Source of the DNA: Lachnospiraceae bacterium UBA4292
Lineage (GTDB): Bacteria > Bacillota > Clostridia > Lachnospirales > Lachnospiraceae
Direction of reading: 5' to 3'
Assembly: GCA_002395865.1 (NCBI GenBank)
Contig: DGVE01000081.1
Location: 1-6,315, forward strand
Length of the DNA: 6,315 nt
A program made the position numbers and the translations under genes. The stretch's first letter is position 1, and each line of letters begins with the position of its first letter. Below the pieces are notes generated by a model. The model made no database searches and was not told the origin of the DNA. It worked only from the letters and a program-made list of their open reading frames with translations. Shown here piece after piece: positions 1-6,315 of the stretch.

Positions 1-662
1 AGGGTCTCGAGCTGGAGGATCCCGCAAACGCTCCGAACTACGACCATCTGCTCGTGCTCGGCGTAAGTCCCGAGAAGGCACCCGATGAAGCGGAGGAGCT
101 CTCCATCTCCTTCGAGAAGGGCGTTCCCGTGGCACTCAACGGCCAGAGGATGAAGGTATCCGATATCATTAAGGAGCTGAACAAGCTCGGCGGCAAGCAC
201 GGCATCGGTATCATCGACATCGTGGAGAACCGCGTAGTCGGCATGAAGAGCCGCGGCGTATACGAGACTCCCGGCGGAACCATCCTTCTCGAGGCTCACA
301 AGCAGCTCGAGGAGCTCATCGCGGACCGCGACACCTTCGCCTTCAAGAAGATCGTCGGCGCGAGATTCGCTGATATAGTGTACGAGGGCAAGTGGTTCAC
401 ACCTCTTCGCGAGGCGCTGCAGGCATTCATCACCTCCACCGAGGAGTACATGACGGGTGAGTGCCGCATGAAGCTCTACAAGGGCAATATCATCAAGCAG
501 GGCACCACATCTCCCTACAGCCTCTACTCCGAGAGTCTCGCAAGCTTCACCACGGGCGAGCTCTACGACCACCACGACGCTGAAGGCTTCATCAACCTCT
601 TCGGTCTTTCACTGAAGGTACGCGCGATGAAGAAGGCTGCCGCAGAGGCGAACAAAGACTGA
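1..662 (+). CDS. argG: Argininosuccinate synthase, C-terminal part (5' end outside window)
   Basis: Argininosuccinate synthase joins citrulline and aspartate using ATP, the penultimate step of arginine synthesis in the cytoplasm. Reading from base 3, the frame is open to the TGA at 660-662 and gives about 219 residues, roughly the C-terminal half of a family that is usually about 400 residues long. The recognisable stretches are GLELEDP at the left edge, LLVLGVSPEKAPDE, GVPVALNG, the very conserved KHGIGIIDIVENRVVGMKSRG followed by YETPGGTIL, then FADIVYEGKWFTPLREAL, GECRMKLYKGN and SLYSESLASFTTGELYDH. These belong to the catalytic/multimerisation domain; the N-terminal nucleotide-binding domain lies outside the window. 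The fragment has no frameshift or internal stop, so the gene is probably intact. It converges on the ABC transporter operon and ends about 25 bp before a terminator hairpin. Whether argH lies nearby cannot be seen. The family call is very secure. Confidence 0.97.
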   Translation, partial: GLELEDPANAPNYDHLLVLGVSPEKAPDEAEELSISFEKGVPVALNGQRMKVSDIIKELNKLGGKHGIGIIDIVENRVVGMKSRGVYETPGGTILLEAHKQLEELIADRDTFAFKKIVGARFADIVYEGKWFTPLREALQAFITSTEEYMTGECRMKLYKGNIIKQGTTSPYSLYSESLASFTTGELYDHHDAEGFINLFGLSLKVRAMKKAAAEANKD

Positions 663-686
663 GTTTATTAATTTCAGGACATAAAT

Positions 687-721
687 AACGGGCTGCCGCA
701 TATGCGGCAGCCCCGTTGTTT
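687..721. terminator. Bidirectional intrinsic terminator between convergent argG and the ABC operon
   Basis: An almost perfect inverted repeat (GGGCTGCCGCA / TGCGGCAGCCC, 690-700 with 703-713) forms an 11-bp GC-rich stem, extended by AAC/GTT pairs at 687-689 and 715-717 around one bulged C. On the plus strand it follows the argG stop by about 25 bases and is trailed by TTGTTT. On the minus strand it comes directly after the TAA (720-722) of the 872-residue ABC gene and is trailed by a T-rich GTTATTTAT. It can therefore end both transcripts. The U tracts are interrupted, so efficiency may be less than complete in either direction. Confidence 0.88.
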
Positions 722-3338
722 ATACATCATATTTTGCCATGATCTGAGCAGGCGTCTTAGTCATAAGCATCCACGCGGGTATCAGCCCGCAGACGATGGA
801 TACGAGATACAGAAGCGCCAGCATGGGTATTATTATCCACCACGGCATAAATATCTCAAGCATGATACCCGAGCAGTGCGATATCAAATGCATGAGCCCG
901 ACCATTGCCAGCACTCCCGGTAATATGGATGCACAGGCCAGAAGGAAGCTTTCGACCATGAACATGAAGCTCATGTTCCTTCTGGTGACGCCTATGCAGC
1001 GGTAGACGCCTACCTCCTTCACGCGGGACATTATCGAGCCCCTCATGATCATATACATGCAAAGACAAAGCAGCGCGGAGAATGCGCCTATCACGATCAT
1101 TCGCATGGTAAGGCCCTCTTCGATCTTCTGAGATGCCTTATCGTAGATCGAGTCGGGGGTAATGAGCGAGTACTGCACTCCGGCAGGAACTGACTGCGAG
1201 CCGAACTTTTCCGTCAGATACGCAGAGCAGGCCGAATTGTCGCTCGCGTGCACCTGAACGTAGAGATTGCCGTCCTTAGCCGCTTTCGCGATGAGCAGGT
1301 CGTAGTAGTCGTCTATCGACACTGTAAATCCCTGCTTTTTTTTGTTGATGTACGGTAATGCCTCCTCGTAAAGATCCGCAGCGACCACCCTCGTAAAGCG
1401 CTGTCCGTCGCCGTAGTCGATCACTATGCTGTAAGAATCAAGCTCGGGCGAATATGTGGTGGAAACTATGCTGTCCAGCATCTCAGGAAAGATTCCGGCC
1501 TTCAAAAGCGGCGAAGTCTCGCCGTTATCATCCGGTTCTATACCCAGATACTCGGTACTCTTTATCTTAAGCGATATGCCATCCACATCCACCGTGTCTC
1601 CCACGGAATACTTGCACCCCTCCGTTGCAGCATAATATGAGTACACCGCCTCACCCGCTGAAAGTCCTGCCGACACGGTCTCATCATAGACTATGCCCTC
1701 AGTTTCAAAGGCCTCTCCTATCAGATATCTGTCACTCATATACACGGCGGGCTCATCGCAGTCCACTATGCCCGCGATCTTCCACTGGTCAAGCGCAAGC
1801 CCCACAAGGTCCGAGCGCCTGTTTATAAATCTGAAGCTCGAATTCTTCAGGAAGATGTCCGCAAGATGCGAGGTTATGACTACATCGGTATCCTTCAGCT
1901 CGTCCTTCCTGCCGTAGAGCACGTTTTTATCCTTCAAAAGGTCGAACGGAAGCCTCACTCCGTGTCCTTTAAGCGGCTCCGCGTCGCCGAACATGGCATA
2001 CATATTGTAGTACGAGAAGCTCTCGAAAAGATCCACCCTGACCGACATGTCCCTGTCAGTGCGAAGCGAAATGTCTAAAGGCACCACACTGTCTATGCCG
2101 TTTTCACCCTTACCCGCCGCATCCAGCAGCTCATATATCTGCTCGCGTGTCTTGGCGTACACGTAATACGTATTGTGGTTGTATGAGTCCTTAGCGTCTA
2201 ACAGGCTCTTTAAGTCCTTCGCCGCAAGGGACGCAAGCATTACCACGATCACCGTGAAAAAGATGATACCGCGCCTTAAGGTCCTGCTTCCCTTCGAACC
2301 CTTCTCCTTAAGCCTCTCCACGCCCTGTGACAAAGCCTGATTTAAGTTAAAGAGCCTGCCGTAGTTCTTTCCCTCAAAAGCGGGCAGTGCGGACATATCG
2401 ACCTTCGCCTCCTGCGTCTTCTTCTGCTCCTCGTGCTCGAAAGCCTTCTCCGTAAATGTTATCTCACTCGTCTCGTCCACGAGCTTCACCTTCGGGTTCT
2501 CGCACTTAAGAAGCAGCCGGCCACCTGAGTTCACGAGCCTTATCACCACGTCCTCGGGCAGCTCGTCGCCGTAGCTCTCCAGCTTCACCTTTCCGAGGCT
2601 CGTCTCCTTCTTCTCAAGCTCGCCCAGATAAACTATGTTCTTATCCCTCGCGACATATCCGTCAGCGTGATCGTTCGTCCTTATATTCTCGATATGGCCG
2701 TCCCTTAGCTCTATGACCTGCTCGCAGTAGTGGTCGACCAGGTTGCTCTCATGGGTCACGAGAAGGACCAGATGTTCCTTCGAGATGCTCTTTAGGAGAT
2801 CCATTATGGCAATGGTATTGGCCTCGTCCAGATTACCGGTTGGCTCGTCCGCCAGTATGATCGCAGGGTTTTTGACTATCGCTCTGGCGATGGCGATCCT
2901 CTGCTTCTGCCCTCCGGAGAGAGTGTCGGGCATGCGGTAGATATACTTCTCCATGCCCACATTCGAAAGAGCCGCGAGCACCCTGGCCCTTATCACCTCT
3001 TCGTCGTCCATGCCGCACAGTCTCAGGCTCTCGGCCACATTTTCATAGATATTTACCTTCAGGTTGAGATAATAGTTCTGAAATATGTAGCCGATATACT
3101 TATTTCTTATACTGTCGGTGTTCCTGCTTATGTCCTGAGAATCTATCTCTATACTTCCGCTCTTTATACTGTCCAGACCACCGATGGTGTTAAGCAAGGT
3201 GGTCTTGCCGCAGCCGCTCTTGCCGAAGAGAGCGATCATACCGCGCTCGGGAAGCTCCATGGACACATCGTTTATGACATGTATCTCGTTCGGGCGTCCC
3301 TTGAAAAAATATTTATTTACATTCTTTAAACTGATCAT
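720..3338 (-). CDS. ABC transporter, fused ATPase and MacB/FtsX-type permease (872 aa), second gene of operon
   Basis: This is an ABC exporter-like protein with ATPase and permease in one chain. Residues 1 to about 220 are the ATPase: Walker A GKSGCGKT (39-46), Q-loop FQ (86-87), signature LSGGQKQR (140-147), Walker B IILADEP (160-166, catalytic E165), D-loop NLD and switch H196. Residues about 225-350 are a linker with a small, probably beta-rich domain and a charged stretch. The first membrane helix is about 357-374, followed by an extracytoplasmic domain of about 370 residues. Three more helices lie at about 745-766, 790-818 and 833-856. The segment RVKEVGVYRCIGVTRRNMSF (772-791) is the typical FtsX-type loop that couples to the ATPase. 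This matches MacB topology (four helices, ATPase first) and not the ten-helix BceB type. ATG start with AGGAGG 8 bases upstream. The substrate is unknown; the protein probably pairs with the product of the preceding gene. Confidence 0.93.
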   Translation of the reverse strand: MISLKNVNKYFFKGRPNEIHVINDVSMELPERGMIALFGKSGCGKTTLLNTIGGLDSIKSGSIEIDSQDISRNTDSIRNKYIGYIFQNYYLNLKVNIYENVAESLRLCGMDDEEVIRARVLAALSNVGMEKYIYRMPDTLSGGQKQRIAIARAIVKNPAIILADEPTGNLDEANTIAIMDLLKSISKEHLVLLVTHESNLVDHYCEQVIELRDGHIENIRTNDHADGYVARDKNIVYLGELEKKETSLGKVKLESYGDELPEDVVIRLVNSGGRLLLKCENPKVKLVDETSEITFTEKAFEHEEQKKTQEAKVDMSALPAFEGKNYGRLFNLNQALSQGVERLKEKGSKGSRTLRRGIIFFTVIVVMLASLAAKDLKSLLDAKDSYNHNTYYVYAKTREQIYELLDAAGKGENGIDSVVPLDISLRTDRDMSVRVDLFESFSYYNMYAMFGDAEPLKGHGVRLPFDLLKDKNVLYGRKDELKDTDVVITSHLADIFLKNSSFRFINRRSDLVGLALDQWKIAGIVDCDEPAVYMSDRYLIGEAFETEGIVYDETVSAGLSAGEAVYSYYAATEGCKYSVGDTVDVDGISLKIKSTEYLGIEPDDNGETSPLLKAGIFPEMLDSIVSTTYSPELDSYSIVIDYGDGQRFTRVVAADLYEEALPYINKKKQGFTVSIDDYYDLLIAKAAKDGNLYVQVHASDNSACSAYLTEKFGSQSVPAGVQYSLITPDSIYDKASQKIEEGLTMRMIVIGAFSALLCLCMYMIMRGSIMSRVKEVGVYRCIGVTRRNMSFMFMVESFLLACASILPGVLAMVGLMHLISHCSGIMLEIFMPWWIIIPMLALLYLVSIVCGLIPAWMLMTKTPAQIMAKYDV

Positions 3339-3346
3339 AACCGTAT

Positions 3347-3352
3347 CCTCCT
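3347..3352 (-). promoter_or_regulatory. Ribosome binding site of the 872-aa ABC gene
   Basis: A perfect AGGAGG (CCTCCT on the plus strand) lies 8 bases before the ATG at 3336-3338. It sits inside the 26-bp gap that follows the TAG of the upstream gene (3365-3367). It fixes the start and shows that the second gene has its own strong initiation site. I see no promoter in so short a gap, so the two genes are read as one transcript. Confidence 0.9.
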
Positions 3353-3364
3353 ATTCTCCACGCT

Positions 3365-5569
3365 CTATTCACTCTTGAGTGCCCCTCGGACGCTCTCGGA
3401 GAACAGGTTCGACACATGCTTTCTCGCCACCCTCGCCATGACGAAAAGCAGCAGGATGTAGATGATGAGATACTGCGGCCAATAGAGGAAGGTCAGATGC
3501 CTTCCGCCGAAATCCGTGCGGTACAAAAAGTATGCTCCTATGGGAAGCAGTATGACAGATGGTATGATGCAGGCGTAGAGCCTGATATAGATGGACAGCT
3601 TTATCTCCTTCACCCTTATACCCATCGACCTCATGATGGCTATATCGCTCTTAAACGCATCCATTGACTTTTTTGTGCAGATACGGATAAAGAACGATGT
3701 AAATATCAAAAACATTGCCCACATGAACAGGTAGAGCACGCCCATGATTATGAGCTCGATGATCTCCACATAGCTCTGTATCTTGTACGTGGCATTTGAC
3801 AGAGCCGCGATGTAACCGAGCTCCTTTACCGTCTCCGCCGCAGCCGCAGCCTTGCTGTTTGAGGAATACATGAGTGAGGCCTGACGGCAGTTCGCCTGCG
3901 CAAAGGCCTTCAGGTCTTCGTAGACGGTGTCGGGGTTGATCGCAAATGATCCGGACTCAACCGATATGGGTGCCCTGACTATATCATCCTCCCTGAATGT
4001 AATACCTGTATTCATCTCCCTGCGGTACACGATAACGTACGGTACCTCCCTCTCGAGGCCGCTGCTTACATATATCTTCCCCACAGGCAGATTTCTGTCG
4101 AAGTTCAGCGGAGCTCTGGTCGCGTTACCGAAAGTGACCGCCAGCTGCGGATCCATCATGTAACTGAATACGGAAGCCTTCTCGAAACCCTCCCTCGTCA
4201 TAAGCATGGTCCCCTGGATGTTGCTGTCGATATAGTACCTTATACCGACCACATCATAGCTCAGGCCCTGTCCTATCGATACAGATGTGAAATCTATCTT
4301 ATCCACACCGAACATATCCCTCATAAAGTAGGGCACCGAAAGCATCACCTCGTGATCATTCTCCGGCTTTCTGCCTATATCCGGCTTAGCGCCGTCGTCT
4401 ATGTAGGTCGCGTTGAAAGGGCGCGAATCCTGCGGCGAGTAGCCCCTCATATCGTAGTGCGGGTAGTAGTCCCTCCACTCGCCCAGTTCGTGCATATCAA
4501 AAGCCCTGTCAAAGCGCACGTATTCCTTCGCGCCTGTCTTTTCCGCAAGACTCCTAAGCTCCTCCTCGCCTATCGCCGCGCCGTCACTTCTGACCACGAC
4601 CAGTCTTCCGGTAACGCGGCTGAACATGTAGTTTTCGTCGACGAAGAACACCCTTATCTCCGACCAGAAGGTCGTGAACATGAAGAAAAGCACCGCGGAA
4701 GCGATGAGCAGCAGAACACATATGAATACCGAAAGTCGGGGCTTCGCCTTGAACTCGGTCAAGCCTAAAGCCAGACTGTTTCTTATCGTGCTGTGTTTTT
4801 CGGTCTGAACGCCTTCATTATCCGCAGAAGCGCTCCCGTCCTCTTCATCGGTATTCGCCTTTGATAGATTTCTCCCGGGGTTTATCTCCCTGTCGGAAGC
4901 CACTGCGTGGTCGAATACTCGCACCTCCCTGGTCGCGTACTCGCTCACCTCCTCGAAGTTATGCGTTACCACGATAAGCAGCTTATCCCTCGAAACCTCG
5001 CGAAGCAGCTGTATGATCTCCTTCGAGGTCTCGGAGTCCAGATTGCCGGTGGGCTCGTCGGCAAGTATTATCGGACTGTCCTTTGCGAGCGCCCTCGCTA
5101 TGACCGTCCTCTGCTTCTGGCCGCCCGAGAGCTGGCTGCCCTTCTGCCTGATATGCGCCTCAAGGCCTACGCGGCGTATGAGCTCGAGCGCTCTCTCACG
5201 TCGCACTGTCCTGCTTCTGATATGCATCAGCGACAGCTCGACATTCTCGAGCACTGTAAAGCTGTCGATAATATTGTACTCCTGAAATATAAAGCTGATA
5301 TATTTCTCCCTGTACTTCTCCCAGTCCGCCTGCGTATAGTGCGAGGTAGGCTCACCCTCCGCGTACAGCTCACCCTCCTCATACGAATCCATACCGCTGA
5401 TAATGTTGAGGAGCGTGGACTTACCCGAGCCCGACTGACCGGTCACCGCCACGAACTCCCCGCGCTCAAACGCCAGATTCACCCCGCGTATACCGACCGC
5501 TACGGTACTCTCGGAAACATATATCTTACCTATATCCCTCAGCTCCAGTAAAGGTTTCTTTTCTTCCAA
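3365..5569 (-). CDS. ABC transporter, fused ATPase and MacB/FtsX-like permease (734 aa), first gene of operon, TTG start
   Basis: The ATPase domain spans residues 1 to about 222: Walker A GQSGSGKST (44-52), Q-loop FQ (95-96), signature LSGGQKQR (147-154), Walker B IILADEP (167-173, catalytic E172), D-loop NLD and switch H203. All key residues are intact. A polar, acidic, probably disordered linker (about 225-262) leads to the first membrane helix (about 278-300). Then comes an extracytoplasmic domain of about 300 residues and three helices (about 603-630, 661-683, 697-713). The coupling loop (MDAFKSDIAIMRSMGIRVKEI, 636-656) is recognisably FtsX-like but weaker than in its partner. A short AAAAA run sits at 574-578. 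The start is TTG: no ATG or GTG occurs in frame between the upstream stop (5606-5608) and this codon, and a GGGAG site lies 6 bases before it. Cotranscribed with the 872-aa gene; probably half of a heterodimer, substrate unknown. Confidence 0.92.
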   Translation of the reverse strand: MEEKKPLLELRDIGKIYVSESTVAVGIRGVNLAFERGEFVAVTGQSGSGKSTLLNIISGMDSYEEGELYAEGEPTSHYTQADWEKYREKYISFIFQEYNIIDSFTVLENVELSLMHIRSRTVRRERALELIRRVGLEAHIRQKGSQLSGGQKQRTVIARALAKDSPIILADEPTGNLDSETSKEIIQLLREVSRDKLLIVVTHNFEEVSEYATREVRVFDHAVASDREINPGRNLSKANTDEEDGSASADNEGVQTEKHSTIRNSLALGLTEFKAKPRLSVFICVLLLIASAVLFFMFTTFWSEIRVFFVDENYMFSRVTGRLVVVRSDGAAIGEEELRSLAEKTGAKEYVRFDRAFDMHELGEWRDYYPHYDMRGYSPQDSRPFNATYIDDGAKPDIGRKPENDHEVMLSVPYFMRDMFGVDKIDFTSVSIGQGLSYDVVGIRYYIDSNIQGTMLMTREGFEKASVFSYMMDPQLAVTFGNATRAPLNFDRNLPVGKIYVSSGLEREVPYVIVYRREMNTGITFREDDIVRAPISVESGSFAINPDTVYEDLKAFAQANCRQASLMYSSNSKAAAAAETVKELGYIAALSNATYKIQSYVEIIELIIMGVLYLFMWAMFLIFTSFFIRICTKKSMDAFKSDIAIMRSMGIRVKEIKLSIYIRLYACIIPSVILLPIGAYFLYRTDFGGRHLTFLYWPQYLIIYILLLFVMARVARKHVSNLFSESVRGALKSE

Positions 5570-5575
5570 TGCCTT

Positions 5576-5580
5576 CTCCC
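5576..5580 (-). promoter_or_regulatory. Ribosome binding site deciding the TTG start of the 734-aa ABC gene
   Basis: Read on the minus strand, GGGAG (within GGGAGAAGG) lies 6 bases before the TTG at 5567-5569. With no ATG or GTG in frame upstream, and the ATPase domain beginning within the first ten residues, this site supports TTG as the true start. Confidence 0.75.
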
Positions 5581-5583
5581 GTC

Positions 5584-5596
5584 CGGGCCCCGCCCG
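5584..5596 (-). other. Short GC-only hairpin in the operon leader
   Basis: CGGGC-GGG-GCCCG on the minus strand can form a 5-bp all-GC stem with a 3-base loop, ending three bases before the Shine-Dalgarno sequence. It has no T tract, so it is not a terminator. It may affect ribosome access or mRNA stability, but a stem this short may also be chance in a GC-rich patch. Confidence 0.35.
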
Positions 5597-5612
5597 ATTG
5601 CTTATTTACTAA

Positions 5613-5645
5613 ATACACTGCGCATTATACACTCTGTCATACACT
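5613..5645 (-). repeat. Three direct ATACACT heptamers over the promoter, candidate operator
   Basis: ATACACT occurs at 5613-5619, 5627-5633 and 5639-5645 (AGTGTAT on the minus, transcribed strand). Start-to-start spacings are 14 and 12 bases. One copy overlaps the predicted start of transcription, one overlaps the -10 box and one lies in the -10/-35 spacer. Direct repeats of this size near helical spacing are what dimeric or oligomeric regulators often bind, and the placement would suit repression. That role is inferred; the repeats themselves are exact. Confidence 0.6.
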
Positions 5646-5652
5646 TTTTCAA
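5624..5652 (-). promoter_or_regulatory. Housekeeping-sigma promoter of the ABC operon
   Basis: On the minus strand there is TTGAAA (-35, 5647-5652), a 17-base spacer and a perfect TATAAT (-10, 5624-5629). Transcription would start near 5617, giving a leader of about 48 bases before the TTG codon. The surroundings are AT-rich, in contrast with the GC-rich leader. It is the only strong promoter I see for the operon. Confidence 0.85.
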
Positions 5653-5664
5653 TAACCACTCACG

Positions 5665-5689
5665 AAAAAAACCGGGCCTTTCGGCCCGG
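5665..5689 (-). terminator. Minus-strand intrinsic terminator upstream of the ABC promoter
   Basis: On the minus strand CCGGGCC-GAAA-GGCCCGG (5672-5689) forms a perfect 7-bp GC stem closed by a GAAA tetraloop, followed at once by seven T (5665-5671). This is a textbook intrinsic terminator for transcription coming from the right. The plus strand has no T tract after the stem, so it works in one direction. No intact minus-strand gene is visible between it and the right edge. It would shield the ABC promoter, 13 bases further on, from read-through. Confidence 0.9.
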
Positions 5690-5734
5690 GAAAACAACTG
5701 CTATGATCAAACTGAAAATGTATTCAACATGTAA

Positions 5735-6315
5735 CTGTTCAGCAATAAACGGGGCCATAAGGGAATGGATGAAGCCGGTATTCTTCCAAACTATATCAGA
5801 ATCGCCACCCATGACTGCTGGTCTTCCTACTGGAAGTATCCGAAGGTCACTCATGCGGTCTGCTGCGCACATCTTCTGAGAGAACTTAAGGGTGTCCAGG
5901 AGAACCATAAGAATCAGACCTGGGCCAAACAGTTCTCCGATCTTCTGATGGAGATGAAGCAGGCGCGAGACAAAGCCGAAGGCGAAGGTGCCAAATCCCT
6001 TAGCGATGACATCCTGGAGCGGTTTGACTCGCGGTATGGCGATATCATCGCTCTTGCCATAGGCGAGAATCCCCTGGAGGAGCCGAAGCCCGGAAAATGG
6101 GGGAAGCCGAAAAAAGGGAAAATCAGAGCACTGATTGACCGGCTTTCGGACTACAAGGATTCGGTCATGCTGTTTACGAAAGATTTCCGGGTTGACTTTG
6201 ATAACAACATCGCCGAGCGGGATCTTCGAAACATCAAAGTCAAGGTTAAGGTCTCAGGATGCTTCAGGACAGATGATGGAGCACGGGACCGTTTATATTT
6301 GCCTGCTCCAGACCG
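5735..6315 (+). pseudogene. IS66-family transposase remnant, 5'-truncated, continuing past right edge
   Basis: The plus-strand frame beginning after the TAA at 5732-5734 is open to the window end (about 193 codons) and reads as the catalytic-to-C-terminal part of an IS66-type DDE transposase. Recognisable pieces are SNKRGHKGMDEAGILPNY, HDCWSSYWKY (D codon 5813-5815), THAVCCAHLLRELKG, and NNIAERDLRNIKVKVKVSGCF (E codon 6215-6217). These supply the second D and the final E of the triad. The N-terminal half, with the zinc-finger-like region and the first D, is missing: homology begins near 5741, right after a stop codon and with no credible start or ribosome binding site. An in-frame ATG at 5765 has AAGGG only one base before it. 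Near the right edge the frame reads DRLYLPAPD, unlike the family; dropping one G at 6285-6287 gives GARTVYICLLQT, which fits better, so a frameshift is possible. Almost certainly non-functional, unless the sequence is misassembled. Confidence 0.85.

Noticed and set aside
702..923. A 73-codon plus-strand open frame just after argG
   Set aside because: It starts inside the terminator hairpin and is antisense to the last membrane helices of the 872-aa ABC protein.
2821..2900. Similar sequence in the two ABC genes (2821-2900 against 5038-5120) as a recombination repeat
   Set aside because: The likeness is confined to Walker B and signature codons and differs at many third positions, so it reflects protein conservation.
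4352..4768. A 138-codon plus-strand open frame
   Set aside because: It is antisense to the extracytoplasmic domain and first membrane helix of the 734-aa ABC gene and has no family features.
4907..5551. A 214-codon open frame on the plus strand
   Set aside because: It lies wholly opposite the ATPase domain of the 734-aa ABC gene, whose motifs are unambiguous; the antisense product is unrecognisable and lacks a supporting initiation site.
720..5569. BceAB-type bacitracin/peptide detoxification module
   Set aside because: Those have a separate ATPase and a ten-helix permease beside a two-component system; here ATPase and a four-helix permease are fused in both proteins and no sensor system is visible.
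5660..5908. An 82-codon minus-strand open frame
   Set aside because: It is mostly the antisense of the IS66 catalytic region and its end runs straight through the terminator hairpin at 5665-5689, which a real gene would not do.

Overview
The window looks like a chromosomal segment of a Gram-positive anaerobe, most likely a Clostridia member (Lachnospiraceae-like). The grounds are AGGAGG-type ribosome binding sites, a consensus housekeeping-sigma promoter, ABC proteins of the fused ATPase/FtsX layout common in Firmicutes, and clostridial-style ArgG and IS66 sequences. No rRNA or other phylogenetic marker is present, so the assignment is an inference.

Layout from left to right. (1) Positions 1-662, plus strand: the C-terminal half of argininosuccinate synthase (argG), entering from the left edge. 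(2) About 687-721: a strong hairpin between two convergent genes, apparently a shared bidirectional terminator. (3) 720-5569, minus strand: a two-gene operon encoding two different ABC transporter proteins. Each has an N-terminal ATPase domain fused to a MacB/FtsX-type four-helix permease with a large extracytoplasmic domain. The promoter-proximal gene (3365-5569, 734 aa) starts with TTG; the second (720-3338, 872 aa) follows after 26 bp with its own AGGAGG site. (4) 5570-5660: the operon's control region, with a near-consensus promoter (17-bp spacer) and three direct ATACACT heptamers lying over it. (5) 5665-5689: a minus-strand intrinsic terminator just upstream of that promoter, with no intact gene feeding it. 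(6) 5735-6315, plus strand: a 5'-truncated IS66-family transposase remnant that runs off the right edge.

The two ABC proteins probably work together, most simply as a heterodimeric MacB-like (mechanotransmission-type) transporter. The substrate cannot be told from sequence; export of, or protection against, a peptide or drug is the usual guess for this superfamily. No sensor kinase, response regulator or peptide precursor lies in the window. The most useful leads are the triple repeat over the promoter, the tandem non-identical fused transporters with an extra soluble domain in the second, and the signs that IS66 debris replaced whatever once lay upstream. I see no clearly new biological system here.
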